A stretch of 64,000 nucleotides of DNA. Source: Craspedostauros australis (lineage: Eukaryota; Bacillariophyta; Bacillariophyceae; Mastogloiales; Achnanthaceae). Positions 54,850 through 64,000 of the stretch are shown here, piece by piece. The DNA is taken from contig JAMXDE010000056.1 of the NCBI GenBank assembly GCA_026770025.1, positions 186,001 through 250,000 of the forward strand, in the 5' to 3' direction. The first letter of the stretch is position 1. The number at the start of each line of letters is the position of its first letter. Made by a program: the position numbers and the translations under genes. The notes beneath the pieces were generated by a model. It saw only the letters and a list, made by a program, of their open reading frames with translations, was not told the origin of the DNA and did not search any database.

Positions 54850-56200
54850 ACTAGTTGTGGAGTGTTTTTTGAGTTTTACTCGTGATGAGTCGTGATAAAG
54901 TAGACTAAATTAGAGCACACCCAAAACCATCCAAACAACTGCTTATGATGTTATATCTCAACAACGCACCATTTAAAATTAAAACTAGACAGTTCATTCG
55001 GACGCTTGGCTATCGTTTATTCTGAATATCTTAGTTAAATTTGTATGAACTTTATTTTTAATGTCGTTTTGGCTTGCTGTCTGTCAGGTGGTGGGTGCAA
55101 AAAATTCTCGATGGCACCATGCTGCCCTACCTTCAGCACCCATGATCATCATTATCATCCCTGGCATTTTCACAATCTGCGCACCACACTGGCTCCGGAT
55201 ACCCCCCATCTATCCACTCCATGAAGATCCTGCGCAGATAGCCGCATCTCATACTCCAAACTGTCCCTGCACTGAAACGCAGAATTTTCGAACACCCGAT
55301 TCCGACACGGATGCCGTTCGGATTTGGATCCGTATCTCGTCGATACGATCCTTGCAGCTCCTTCACATGCCCCTCATGCGTTCCCACATTCTCTGGCGAC
55401 ACACTGATGTGTTCAGAATGGGTGGGGCGCTCATACCTCCAAAGGTGCACCTCCATGTGATGATGCCATCATGATGTTTTTCCGACACCCAAAAAAATCC
55501 CTTTCGTGTGCATCCCAGGCTGCAGCCTCTTCCAGACCGTATCTGCGCAGGATACTTCGCCATGGCCATCTTGAGTTGATTCCTAACACATCTTGAATGG
55601 GTGGTTTGGCGATATGGGTGACTTTTCAATGGCACCCATCACCAGCGAAGTCACGTGATGTGTCCGCCGCCACCCGCCAAAAAACTCTTGCCCGCCACTT
55701 GTTTCTTGCGGAGGGCACCTTCCAGGCCACCCCCGACCCTCAAACTTCGTGTGCATCTTCACCGTATCCTCTTGGATACGTCTTGCCCATCCATGGTCGT
55801 TGGAATGGCCTGTGCATTCCAGGCAGAGACCATATCCAATGAGCATATTTTCCTCCGAATCGTGCCGTGTGCGCGTGGGCCTGCCACGGCCCCAAATAAG
55901 CCAAGATGACATCCCGCTCTCGCTCATCCACCAAGATTTCCATGGCGGTTCCGCCTATGCCCTCAGATCTTGCACTGGACCGCTGGTTGTGGCAGTGCCG
56001 TCGATGCCATTCGACAGCGCTTGTGGAGTTTTGTTGTGTTTCTCCATTGTCGTGTTGTTGTGTTGTGTTTGGTGTTCTCAAACAGTTTTTGCTGTTGGGG
56101 GCCATGGAGATTAACCACAATTCTACCAAATGCGCCCATCAATGAGAACACTTTGCGAGTCCCGAATTGCACCTCCATTCCACAACGACACAGCGGAGGC
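54850..56200 (-). pseudogene. Reverse-strand coding relic, copy 2
   Basis: Collinear with 47178-48530 from gttgtggag near its left edge, through cagcacccatgatcatcat (55134 onward), to about 56200. The best remaining minus-strand frame, 55583-55927, encodes 114 residues with GYGLCLECTGHSNDHGWARR. No terminal inverted repeats are apparent around this copy, and no transposase sequence precedes it. Confidence 0.55.
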
Positions 56201-57033
56201 ACAAAATCCTCCTCACAAAGTCGACAGAGGAAACACAGCGCATCTCAAACGAGTTCCTCCTGTTTCTCTGCTGCTTGTAGTCATAGCTTACACAGAATGT
56301 AGAATGACTGTGACCTTCCCACAAAGGAAAGAGTGGATGGTACAAGGCACCTTGTGACCATCCTCCTGTGTTGTCCATGCCGTTCTGTGGTGCGCTGCGC
56401 CGTGCTGCGCGTCGATGACTGGTGATGCGCTGTGCTGTGCTGTGCTGTTCTCCTTGTGTGCCTGGTGTGCGTCATGACCAGCCAATCTCGTACAATCAGC
56501 TTGCAACCTCTATTGACACACAGCTAGTATTCACCATGAGTTCCCTTGTTGTTAGACCATGTGTGCTGAATCAATCCAATCGTTGTTCGAGTTTTGAGTT
56601 CTTTGTGTCAGTCACACTTCGATTCGAAAGATCCAAGAAAACTACTCGAAAGAATTCGGAAAATGTGATGCGGGTTTCAGACCCAAGACAAAATTAGGAA
56701 GATGATCCAAGAGGATCAAAGAGACTCTATTAGACCTCCAAACATGTGTCATTGCACATGTTTGGACACAGATACACTAATTTACAAGAGTAACCAGAAG
56801 TTTGGCATGGTTACAACACGATGGACAATGGTGAATAGCACCATTAGTGGAGCCAAGAAGTAGAAAACAGGAAGATGATGAGCTCTTATTGATGAGCTCA
56901 TAATCTCAACAAACTTAACTTTGTAAACCATCACTTCAAACAAGCACACACAATAACACAGTTCTATCAACCTTCACCAACATTGGACGTAGTTGTATCA
57001 TCCCGCAACCACTGAACTCTTCACCTCGCAAGC
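56201..57033. other. Region upstream of the mariner-type transposase
   Basis: No host gene is seen. It includes a gctgt microsatellite near 56430-56450, a perfect hairpin at 56738-56765 and a duplicated gatgagctc near 56876-56902. Part of it is presumably the left end of the transposon, but I could not identify matching terminal inverted repeats. Confidence 0.4.
56738..56765. repeat. Perfect 11-bp inverted repeat (hairpin)
   Basis: ccaaacatgtg and its exact reverse complement are separated by the six-base loop tcattg, about 270 bases upstream of the transposase start. Confidence 0.9.
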
Positions 57034-59580
57034 ATGCTGCGCGCTGGTGACTGTGTGAAGGTGGCATCCCACCAGAGCTCAAGCGGCAGGGTCCATGACC
57101 TGGGCGTATGTCATGTTGATTTTGCAATGAAGCAGACCACGGACGGCGCTACAGTCAAACGCAATGGGCCTCTTGCACCAGGAGAGGTGGCAATGGTCAT
57201 GGTGACCCCAGTGATGGGGCAGAGCCGAATGTATGTTGTTCGCGAGGATCTGTGCACACCACACAGCCTCGCTACCTTCGCACGGACTCGCACTGCTGGA
57301 GGCCTTGCTAAGCCTTCCCTCCTTTCTCCCCAGCATCACTCCGTCGCTGCCACGCGTGTCAACAACAAGGCTAAGCCCCCCACACCATCCCCAACTACCA
57401 CAGAATCGCAAGAAGCCAAAATCGCCGCTTTTCTCGAGGTCTCGCGGCGTCAGAAAGCAACAGCAATCGCCCAGCTCACGAACCAGATGAAGAAAGGCGC
57501 GAAAACAAAAGGATGGTTGCGAAAGGATGGAGGGCATAGTATTGCTAAGCCTGGTAATCTTAGCAAGCGCCTTGACAAAGAAGACAATCGGAACTACACT
57601 GTTCTCTATTTCAATTTGGGTGGGATTCCTGAACATGCAGAGTTGATCGCCCATGCATGGGGTATCAACCGCACCACAGTGGGGCGCAACATTGTGAAAT
57701 TCCAAACGGAGACGCTCGAATGCAAGAAGCGAAGTGACGCAGGCAGCAGCATCTTCACTTGCCCCATCAAGCAACGACAGTACTTCACGCAGCGCGCAGC
57801 CTTCGAGAAACAACTACGTCTTCGACATCCAGAGCAACAGTTCAAGAACGACGAAATTGCTTCTGCCTATGCCTCTGCTTCGCCGGAAGAGCTGGCATCC
57901 GCAAAAGTGCTGGCTGATTTGTGGTTGGAGCGTGGTCCCTTCCTGCAATTTGAGCTCCAGGATGTGTTGCGACGGTGCAATGGCGCAATCTCGTGGGACA
58001 GAATTGCATGGAAACTGGCAGGCAGCGGAAACCCGCAAGTTGTTGGTCCGAAGTGTATTCGCAAATTCGTCATGGGATTGGAAGGCAGTGAGTACCGTTC
58101 TACAACAATACTCCCTCTGATCAATGGCACCACTACAGCAAAGCGCGACATCTGGGCTCAGGACTTCTGTGTGTTCTGGGAATCAGCTGAGCTGTTTGAG
58201 AATACGCAAGTTGTCCTTGTCCACATGGACGAAAAGTGGTTCTATTCCATTGTCGCTCGCATGCATCTGAAACATGTGCCCCAGATGGGAGTTAAGCCTG
58301 TGAAGCAGACTGTGCATCACAAGTGTCACATTGACAAGACCATGGCAATTGCATCAACAGCATTTGCCCCAACAAATAACTGTTTTGCGAAAGGAGGAAA
58401 GGCGTATAAGGTGAACTTCGAACGTGTTGGGCGCATGGTCCGAGCGCAGAAGACCACGTACAAGCGAACTTGGGTCTCGCCGACCAAGTACAAGCACCTT
58501 CCTGATCCCGAGAAAATCTCTCGCAAGAAGGGTGAACTGTACTTCCAACCACTGGAAATCACGGGCAGCAAGGAAACAGATGGTCATCGTGTTAAGCCCA
58601 AGCCGAAGTACAGCCTCAAGAAATTCTTCCGCGAAAAAGAACTCCCCGCACTGGATTCGCTCGCCAGCAAAATCAAGGCCAAAACCGGAAAGAACGTGGT
58701 GATTCGGTACCAGATGGATGGCGCAGGGCCACACAGAGACACGGAGCTACTTAGATTCATCAACAAGGAGTTCGACAGTCGCGGATGGCACTTACGACTG
58801 CAACCATCGAATTCTCCCATCACGAATGTGAAAGACGATGCGATATTCCCAGCGATGTCAAAACACGTGTCAGCGTATCAAGGTGAGCACCATGGAAGCC
58901 GATTGCTTACCACTGAGGCATTGTGGAATGCTTGTGGAACCTGTTGGAAACAATTCAAGCTGGACAAGGTGGCTAGCGCGTATGTTCGCCACCATCAGAT
59001 TGCCTACGCAATTTGTGCTGCAAAAGGAGGTGACGAATTTGTGACAGAGCGCAAGGGACTGCACATGAATGTGCGGAAACAAACGTCCACGGAATTCGAC
59101 AAAGAGGGCAACGAGATCGGCGTTACCGTGTCTCACACGGACTTCGTGTTGGAGGAGGAGGAGGCAACCCGCGCGACCACCAAGAAACCAACTGCAACAG
59201 GCAACAAAGGCAAATCAGCTGGCTTCAAATACGCCAAGCCCGACATCAAAGGTATGTACGATGATGCGCTCAAGGTGATGGCTGTCAGTGGACTGCAGTG
59301 CCTGAAAACGAATCTGCCAACAACCAGCAGCCTCATTCCGTTGCTGGAGAAGCAAATCGTTGCGACAACCAGAGCCAACGAGGAGGCTGAGCAACAGAAG
59401 AAAGACGAGAAGAGAAAGAAGCAACCCAGCAAGAGCAAAGCCGACATCATTGAGCCTCGCAACAACAACAGCAAAGCCGAAGCAGCACCCACCATGAACA
59501 CATTCGAAGTGGCCATGTTCGTTGGCAAGGACGAGCATCACAGCAAAGCAGAGCAGGATACCAACACAGCAGAGATGTAG
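57034..59580 (+). CDS. Mariner/IS630-type (Tc1-mariner superfamily) DDE/D transposase, uninterrupted
   Basis: Single exon, 848 residues. The N-terminal 100 residues hold a small beta-rich segment (DCVKVASHQSSSGRVHDLGV); a helix-turn-helix follows near 203-222 (AHAWGINRTTVGRNIVKF). The catalytic core has D399 (VHMDEKWFYSI), D562 (YQMDGAGPH) and D601 (NSPITNVKDDAIFP), with 38 residues between the last two, as in the DD39D group of plant and stramenopile mariners. The 162-residue gap between the first two aspartates is much longer than in animal mariners and contains a Lys/Arg-rich insert (KKTTYKRTW-like, near 470-510). The C-terminal 130 residues are Lys/Glu/Ala-rich. All three acidic residues are present, so the enzyme could be active. 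Terminal inverted repeats and a TA duplication were not identified. Confidence 0.87.
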   Translation: MLRAGDCVKVASHQSSSGRVHDLGVCHVDFAMKQTTDGATVKRNGPLAPGEVAMVMVTPVMGQSRMYVVREDLCTPHSLATFARTRTAGGLAKPSLLSPQHHSVAATRVNNKAKPPTPSPTTTESQEAKIAAFLEVSRRQKATAIAQLTNQMKKGAKTKGWLRKDGGHSIAKPGNLSKRLDKEDNRNYTVLYFNLGGIPEHAELIAHAWGINRTTVGRNIVKFQTETLECKKRSDAGSSIFTCPIKQRQYFTQRAAFEKQLRLRHPEQQFKNDEIASAYASASPEELASAKVLADLWLERGPFLQFELQDVLRRCNGAISWDRIAWKLAGSGNPQVVGPKCIRKFVMGLEGSEYRSTTILPLINGTTTAKRDIWAQDFCVFWESAELFENTQVVLVHMDEKWFYSIVARMHLKHVPQMGVKPVKQTVHHKCHIDKTMAIASTAFAPTNNCFAKGGKAYKVNFERVGRMVRAQKTTYKRTWVSPTKYKHLPDPEKISRKKGELYFQPLEITGSKETDGHRVKPKPKYSLKKFFREKELPALDSLASKIKAKTGKNVVIRYQMDGAGPHRDTELLRFINKEFDSRGWHLRLQPSNSPITNVKDDAIFPAMSKHVSAYQGEHHGSRLLTTEALWNACGTCWKQFKLDKVASAYVRHHQIAYAICAAKGGDEFVTERKGLHMNVRKQTSTEFDKEGNEIGVTVSHTDFVLEEEEATRATTKKPTATGNKGKSAGFKYAKPDIKGMYDDALKVMAVSGLQCLKTNLPTTSSLIPLLEKQIVATTRANEEAEQQKKDEKRKKQPSKSKADIIEPRNNNSKAEAAPTMNTFEVAMFVGKDEHHSKAEQDTNTAEM

Positions 59581-59678
59581 CTGCAAATCGAAGTAGTAGT
59601 ATTATATGTTATAGGCACACCTGTGATTGGAGTGCCTGTGTGCACATCGTCTGTTTGATGGCATGGAGGATTGTGATG

Positions 59679-59737
59679 TGTGGTGTGTGGTGTGTGGTGT
59701 GGTGTGGTGTGGTGTGGTGTGGTGTGGTGTGGTGTGT
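59679..59737. repeat. GGTGT microsatellite
   Basis: About 59 bases of tandem ggtgt with occasional extra gt, within the 3' flank of the transposase gene. Confidence 0.85.
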
Positions 59738-59814
59738 GATGTTTGTTTTGTGTTTTGTGACGAGTGGTGTGAATTGTGTGACGCGGACCGTATTTTTGTG
59801 TCGTGAATGGTGTG

Positions 59815-59894
59815 CGTCGTGGAGCCATCGCGTCGTGGAGCCATCGCGTCGTGGAGCCATCGCGTCGTGGAGCCATCGCGTCGTGGAGCCGGCA
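59815..59894. repeat. 16-bp tandem repeat, five units
   Basis: Four perfect units of cgtcgtggagccatcg followed by a fifth with a changed end (ccggca). The unit length is not a multiple of three, so the repeat cycles through the frames and is unlikely to be coding. Confidence 0.9.
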
Positions 59895-60955
59895 CGTTGT
59901 GTTGTGCCGTTCTGGTCGGAAAATTTCCATCCGAACCACACACAAAAACGCTCCAAGGCCTCAACTGCGTCGATCGGAGCGCCAGCACAATCGGTGTGTG
60001 TCGCACAAACCAATCGAATGGCAAAGCCTCCTCTTGGTTGGTACCGCACTCGTACATCTGTACCACATCGTGCCATGCCAGTATTCCGCTTTCTCTTCAT
60101 CACACATGTGCAACCCTCGCGATCGTTGCTGCCATCAAGTCCAAGCGTCTGTACTCGTCACTGGAGCACCAACGATGCATCCTCTGATCATTCATCTCTG
60201 CTCGTGCCCTGCCGACGGCGCTGCCACTAGCACAATCGTCATGTATTGGTAGAGTAGAGTAGAGTAGAGCGCAACGAATCCACACCATACCATGCTCATA
60301 TGCTATACTATGCTATGTTGTGATGTGCTAGTGCAGCTCCTATAATATGTTACATTCGATGAGCTATTCCGTCGTCTGCGTGCTGAAGACGAACACGCAG
60401 GACGCCCCCTTCTGCAGATACAGACGTTCTGGGTAACCAAACGTGGCATCACCGAGTCTTCGTTTTAGTTCGCACATAACGTTTCCTCGCTGAGCTGGCC
60501 TCGAACAAGACAAGTTTAGAATACTCGACGAGTTGTACGACAAGAACGCAAGTGCACTCGTATGGATGTCTGGACGGAGTGGTTGAAACTGTAGTCAAGT
60601 TGTGTGGTTCATCTTCGGATATGCTCCCTTGAAGTCATGGGCAAAGGTACCATATCATGCTATACTAGCACATGGAAGTACGAGAATGCACAACTGGCAA
60701 GGCGCAGCACAGCACAGGATGCAAACGATTGTTCCATGACTGTATTGTAACATGTATTCTATTCTTCGATCATCGTGCCATATGCAATGATGGAGTTGAG
60801 TTGAGCCATTCGTTCTGAATATGGATCGCATCCATGCTGTCTTGCCGCTGCGGAAGATGCGACCGTATGAGCATGGGCGTACATGTGGACATGTCGCGAT
60901 GTTTGTACTCCCACTCCTGTTCGCGCCCTGAGAGTGCGGTCTGCCATTTCATTTT

Positions 60956-61258
60956 TCAAGAGCATGCATCGTTATTTTGTCCAGGGCAGTCGTTGGATGG
61001 GCTGTCGATGATGTAGGTCCGGCCAGGAGAGCCGCTGCACATGTCTGTCGCCACGCAGTCCTGACAGTTGCTTGGAGCCGCGCAGGTGTTCGCCGCCACG
61101 ACCAGATCATCAACCGCCAAGTTGGAGTTTGCAACACCGTTACAGCTGTCTTGTGACAAGCATGTGCCACTGCCGATGGTGATACAACCGAGAGTCTTGA
61201 ACGGGCCAGCGTGAACATTCTGACTAGCGCGTTGTCCCTCACAAGCGTTCATCCCCAC
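60956..61258 (-). CDS. 3' end of a cysteine-rich, probably extracellular protein gene
   Basis: The minus-strand frame reads VGMNACEGQRASQNV, then TLGCITIGSGTCLSQDSCNG, NTCAAPSNCQDC and ends PGQNNDACS at the stop at 60956. Short units with IGSGSC/DSCNG-type cysteines are characteristic of repetitive secreted or wall proteins in diatoms, as I recall them. Only the last 100 residues are here. No start codon is present, and the frame closes just upstream, where the 5' flank of the retroelement-like ORF begins, so the gene appears to have been separated from its 5' part by that insertion. A spliced upstream exon beyond the window is the alternative. Confidence 0.55.
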   Translation of the reverse strand: MGMNACEGQRASQNVHAGPFKTLGCITIGSGTCLSQDSCNGVANSNLAVDDLVVAANTCAAPSNCQDCVATDMCSGSPGRTYIIDSPSNDCPGQNNDACS

Positions 61259-61360
61259 GTCAGTCCGCGTGACCCTTCCACCGAGAAGACGTATGTAGGA
61301 CCAGTACTAAAAAACTTACGTAGAACGTGTACAAACACTACCAGAACAAAAACTTCGACA

Positions 61361-63709
61361 ATGACGCGCACAGACGCAGCAAACGGCTCCGGCAGAGCCG
61401 GTCCAAGGCACCCCCGTACCCAGCAAAGGGCACCGGGACGAGCAGGAAGAGGAGGGCGACACAATGGTGGTAACGGTGGCGGAGGGCGTGGAGGAGGGGG
61501 CCGGAAACAGTCCAGGGAAGCCGCACGGCGGAAGGCGGCGAAAAACATCACCGCAGCGGACGACGGCTGTTGGATTTGGAGCCACGACCATGAGAAATCG
61601 TGGGGAGACATTCTTCGGGAGCGTAATTTGCTGACACGGGATGCAGAACCCTTCACAACCGCCACAGGGGCAGAAGGTGCTCTCGATGAGACCATTGCGC
61701 ACACCAAAGCGAACTCCGAAAATGAGGACGTGGGGAAAACGCTGGAGGAATGGACGGAAGTGTTTCAAAACGCTTATGACAACAAGCTGCAGCCAGACCA
61801 GAACATCAACCTGGTGGAGCTCATGATCCGATTGGTAGCCACCCCCAACATCTTCCCCAACATGTGGGATGCAGGGCGGATCAGAGCCACGCACGAGACT
61901 TCAGCATGGATAGCGGCACGAATCGTACTCATGCGGTCCAAAGGGATCGAGTTTGAAGACGAAGAGGAGACCACTACTTCCCCCAACCCGAAGAAGAAGA
62001 AAAAGCAACGCAAACCAAAGCGCAAGGTGGTGGCTTTCCCAAGGAAGTCAGCTCGTCAGGCTGAGCTACCCAGCGTGAACGACGTTCTGAGCGACTTCAA
62101 CAAAACCTTCTTCGACGTGCGCCTGCCCATGGCGAGAGAATCCAACGATCCGCTGATCAACCAGGTGATCGCGAGTCTCAACGAAGTGAGAGCATTCATA
62201 TTCCGGGCTGATTCAAAGGCCCAGATTGTGGCATGGCGAAGAAGTAAGGATATGAAACCATGGACCGCGTCGGACGTACCGTGGACCTCTCGAGAGACTA
62301 TCAAACAGTTCGTCGAGAGTCTGTACGCACGCACAGGATTCAATACCTACACGAGGATCTGGGTTGCGCACAAGGCAGACGCGGAAGTATTCGAAGACGA
62401 CGGAACGCTCCGGTCATCCGCAATTGCGTTCTCCAAGTCAGACATTCAAGAACACAACATCGTGACAGCCGGTTGGTTGTTCGGTAGTCACAGTACTACC
62501 AACAACAATGACCTGGCGGAAGCCATCAACGAGACGGAGATTGTGAAAGGCAAGTTCGCCGTCCAGCTGCGAATGAAGGAAATTCAGCTGGTCAGCAAGA
62601 GGAATCGTCCGAAGGATACCAGCGACTTCAGAAATCGCCCCAGAGCCACGCACGTGATGAGTGGGCAGTCGAAAACCCACATGTGCAGAGTGGCCATGAA
62701 AGAGCTTTTTAACAACCGCTCTGACACGATCCGCATACTCGGGAAGCAAATGAGGTTCATGCCAGACGCTTTGGACAACAGGTTCGAGCATCCCCCGTCG
62801 GAACTCGCGAATTTGAGTAAAATGGCGGCCCACCAACGGGAGTTTGAGAAGGTGATGAAGGTTCAGGGAGTGCATTCCATCCTGCAGCTGGATGTGGAGA
62901 TTCCCATCTGGAGACTCACACTTCGAGAGGTGGTCATGAATCTCAGGTCGTTCGAAGACCCAGACTATTCCCTCTTCGTTTCAGTCGACACAGATCGCAG
63001 TGACTGGACCCAGACGCACTTTGTGTTCCACCCAAAAAGGAGGGTCGAGGCACACGAACTGATCTCGAAGCTTCCCTTCTTTTGCTTTAAAAAGCTTGAC
63101 CACAGATGCCAAGGGTGGTTTACACCGCATGCTTGGGCACAGAACGAACACTACGATGTCGATTGGGAGTCTGGCCTAGTGTTGAGCAGAGAAGAACAAG
63201 AGATGGGGCAGATGGTGCAAGCCGGGCCAAGATTCCTGAACCTTGATGAACATGAGGCAATGGGCATGACGCCAGCGGAGATGGGGTGGGAAGGGTATGT
63301 GGACGAGCAAGGAAACATGAAGCCCGTTCCATTGCTGCAGTTCGAAGTGGAATTGACCGCCAATCCAAAATCACAGAACGGGGACAACTACACCGTGGGA
63401 ACGTTCGCCACGGCCTCTCCAGCACAGCAGGCAAGCCATGTGGCACATGCAATTGCGAGTGCGGCGTCCAGTAAGGCGGACAACCCAGGCACGTTTGCAT
63501 CTGATCCAAGGGCCAAAGCTGACTACGACGTGGATCACCCGGAGACCATAATGGAGAGTCTGGCGGACGAGGAAGACGAGGAGGACGAGGATAGCTCAAG
63601 CAGCAAAGGGATGGACACAAAAGATTCACCCGTCGACGAATCGATCGACAACATGGACACCAGTTCCGAGAAATCCGACAGTGGCGATGGTGCCACAGTG
63701 CAGGCGTAA
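61361..63709 (+). CDS. Retroelement ORF1-like protein, 782 residues, uninterrupted
   Basis: The preferred start is the ATG at 61361 (MTRTDAANGSGRAG), because the preceding in-frame codons overlap the cysteine-rich gene remnant. The first 60 residues are Arg/Gly-rich (GRGGRHNGGNGGGGRGGGG), suggesting RNA binding; a basic KKKKKQRKPKRK lies near residue 213. The ordered middle (about 240-640) has TAGWLFGSHSTTNNNDLAEA, ILGKQMRFMPDALDNRF and KKLDHRCQGWFTPHAW; the last 100 residues are acidic. Proteins with the WLFGSH...MRFMP...DxRF layout are abundant in diatom genomes as ORF1 or gag-like products of retroelements. A reverse-transcriptase frame would be expected downstream, outside the window. Whether it belongs to a LINE or another class cannot be decided here. 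Confidence 0.68.
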   Translation: MTRTDAANGSGRAGPRHPRTQQRAPGRAGRGGRHNGGNGGGGRGGGGRKQSREAARRKAAKNITAADDGCWIWSHDHEKSWGDILRERNLLTRDAEPFTTATGAEGALDETIAHTKANSENEDVGKTLEEWTEVFQNAYDNKLQPDQNINLVELMIRLVATPNIFPNMWDAGRIRATHETSAWIAARIVLMRSKGIEFEDEEETTTSPNPKKKKKQRKPKRKVVAFPRKSARQAELPSVNDVLSDFNKTFFDVRLPMARESNDPLINQVIASLNEVRAFIFRADSKAQIVAWRRSKDMKPWTASDVPWTSRETIKQFVESLYARTGFNTYTRIWVAHKADAEVFEDDGTLRSSAIAFSKSDIQEHNIVTAGWLFGSHSTTNNNDLAEAINETEIVKGKFAVQLRMKEIQLVSKRNRPKDTSDFRNRPRATHVMSGQSKTHMCRVAMKELFNNRSDTIRILGKQMRFMPDALDNRFEHPPSELANLSKMAAHQREFEKVMKVQGVHSILQLDVEIPIWRLTLREVVMNLRSFEDPDYSLFVSVDTDRSDWTQTHFVFHPKRRVEAHELISKLPFFCFKKLDHRCQGWFTPHAWAQNEHYDVDWESGLVLSREEQEMGQMVQAGPRFLNLDEHEAMGMTPAEMGWEGYVDEQGNMKPVPLLQFEVELTANPKSQNGDNYTVGTFATASPAQQASHVAHAIASAASSKADNPGTFASDPRAKADYDVDHPETIMESLADEEDEEDEDSSSSKGMDTKDSPVDESIDNMDTSSEKSDSGDGATVQA

Positions 63710-64000
63710 TTGCCTGCGACGCCAGTGGATCAGTTACGCACAACAGGTGTCGATCCAAAGGGATTCGGGCAAGAGAACAGGAATCCGGACGAAAGGTGGA
63801 TAGAGACGAGACGGGAGAAAGAGACATCTCACCGAGTCCAGCCGCAAGGGGCGGCGAGTGCCAAAGCCAAATCAACAATACCGGCGAGCAACAAAAAAAA
63901 AAAAAAAAAAAACGGGAGAAAGGGACCAAGAGAACAGAGAACGGAGACGGTAACAATAACAGGAGACTACAAAAAGGACAACAGCAACAAGAACTACAAC
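63710..64000. other. Purine-rich spacer after the ORF1-like gene
   Basis: It includes a run of 20 A at 63893-63912 and a duplicated cgggagaaag motif (63811 and 63913). It may be the spacer between two element ORFs, or the A-run may mark an element end; no gene is seen before the window ends. Confidence 0.5.

Larger units (their letters stand above)
59581..60955. other. Repeat-rich intergenic region
   Basis: It contains an imperfect hairpin just after the transposase (ggcacacctgtgattggagtgcc at about 59613), a GGTGT microsatellite, a 16-base tandem repeat, and agagt repeats near 60250. No coding region is supported. Confidence 0.45.

Noticed and set aside
1-64000. tRNA or rRNA genes
   Set aside because: Reading by eye I found no cloverleaf or rRNA-like segment I could support; a covariance-model scan would be decisive.
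1-64000. A prokaryote-style operon, defence island or biosynthetic cluster
   Set aside because: Spliced genes, single-gene transcription units and abundant eukaryotic transposons argue against any such system.

Overview
The window is nuclear DNA of a eukaryote, most likely a stramenopile and probably a diatom. Host genes have no introns or one or two short GT-AG introns. Several proteins resemble families I associate with diatoms: a GGRFL-type DUF6824-like protein, a mariner-type transposase with an MDGAGPH motif, a transposon ORF1-like protein with KLDHRCQGWFTPHAW, and a cysteine-rich repeat fragment. The assignment rests on remembered family features, not on a search.

Layout. 1-744 is the 3' part of a YebC/TACO1 gene (+). 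984-11429 is a single-exon gene (-) for a 3481-residue, low-complexity, probably nuclear protein of unknown function. 12896-14243 is a two-exon DUF6824-like gene (+). 15046-30830 is a P-loop NTPase gene (-) split by a 12.7 kb tandem Ty1/Copia array (17581-30254: three 920-bp LTRs around two identical, broken interiors). 32290-34589 is an older Copia fragment (-). A compact host block follows: FHA-domain protein (35192-36790 +), multi-pass membrane protein (37430-38629 +) and RAD60-like SUMO-domain protein (38788-40845 -). 42274-48993 is a TIR-bounded DNA transposon with a decayed DDE-like transposase, invaded by a Copia LTR fragment. 49709-52764 is a secreted M36 (fungalysin) metallopeptidase with three exons (+), convergent with an NDUFAF3-like complex I assembly factor (53262-54333 -). 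54850-56200 repeats a relic also present inside the TIR element. 57034-59580 is an intact mariner-type transposase. 60956-61258 is the 3' end of a cysteine-rich gene, apparently cut off by the retroelement that carries the 782-residue ORF at 61361-63709 and runs off the window.

How it works together: the window is a mosaic of housekeeping genes (mitochondrial translation activator, complex I assembly factor, genome-maintenance SUMO-like protein, FHA protein) separated by mobile DNA of at least four kinds and several ages. No operon-like or defence-like system is evident. The least explained items are the giant protein with its duplicated C-x5-C-x2-C module, the DDE/TIR element with its reverse-strand relic, and the tandem Copia insertion.
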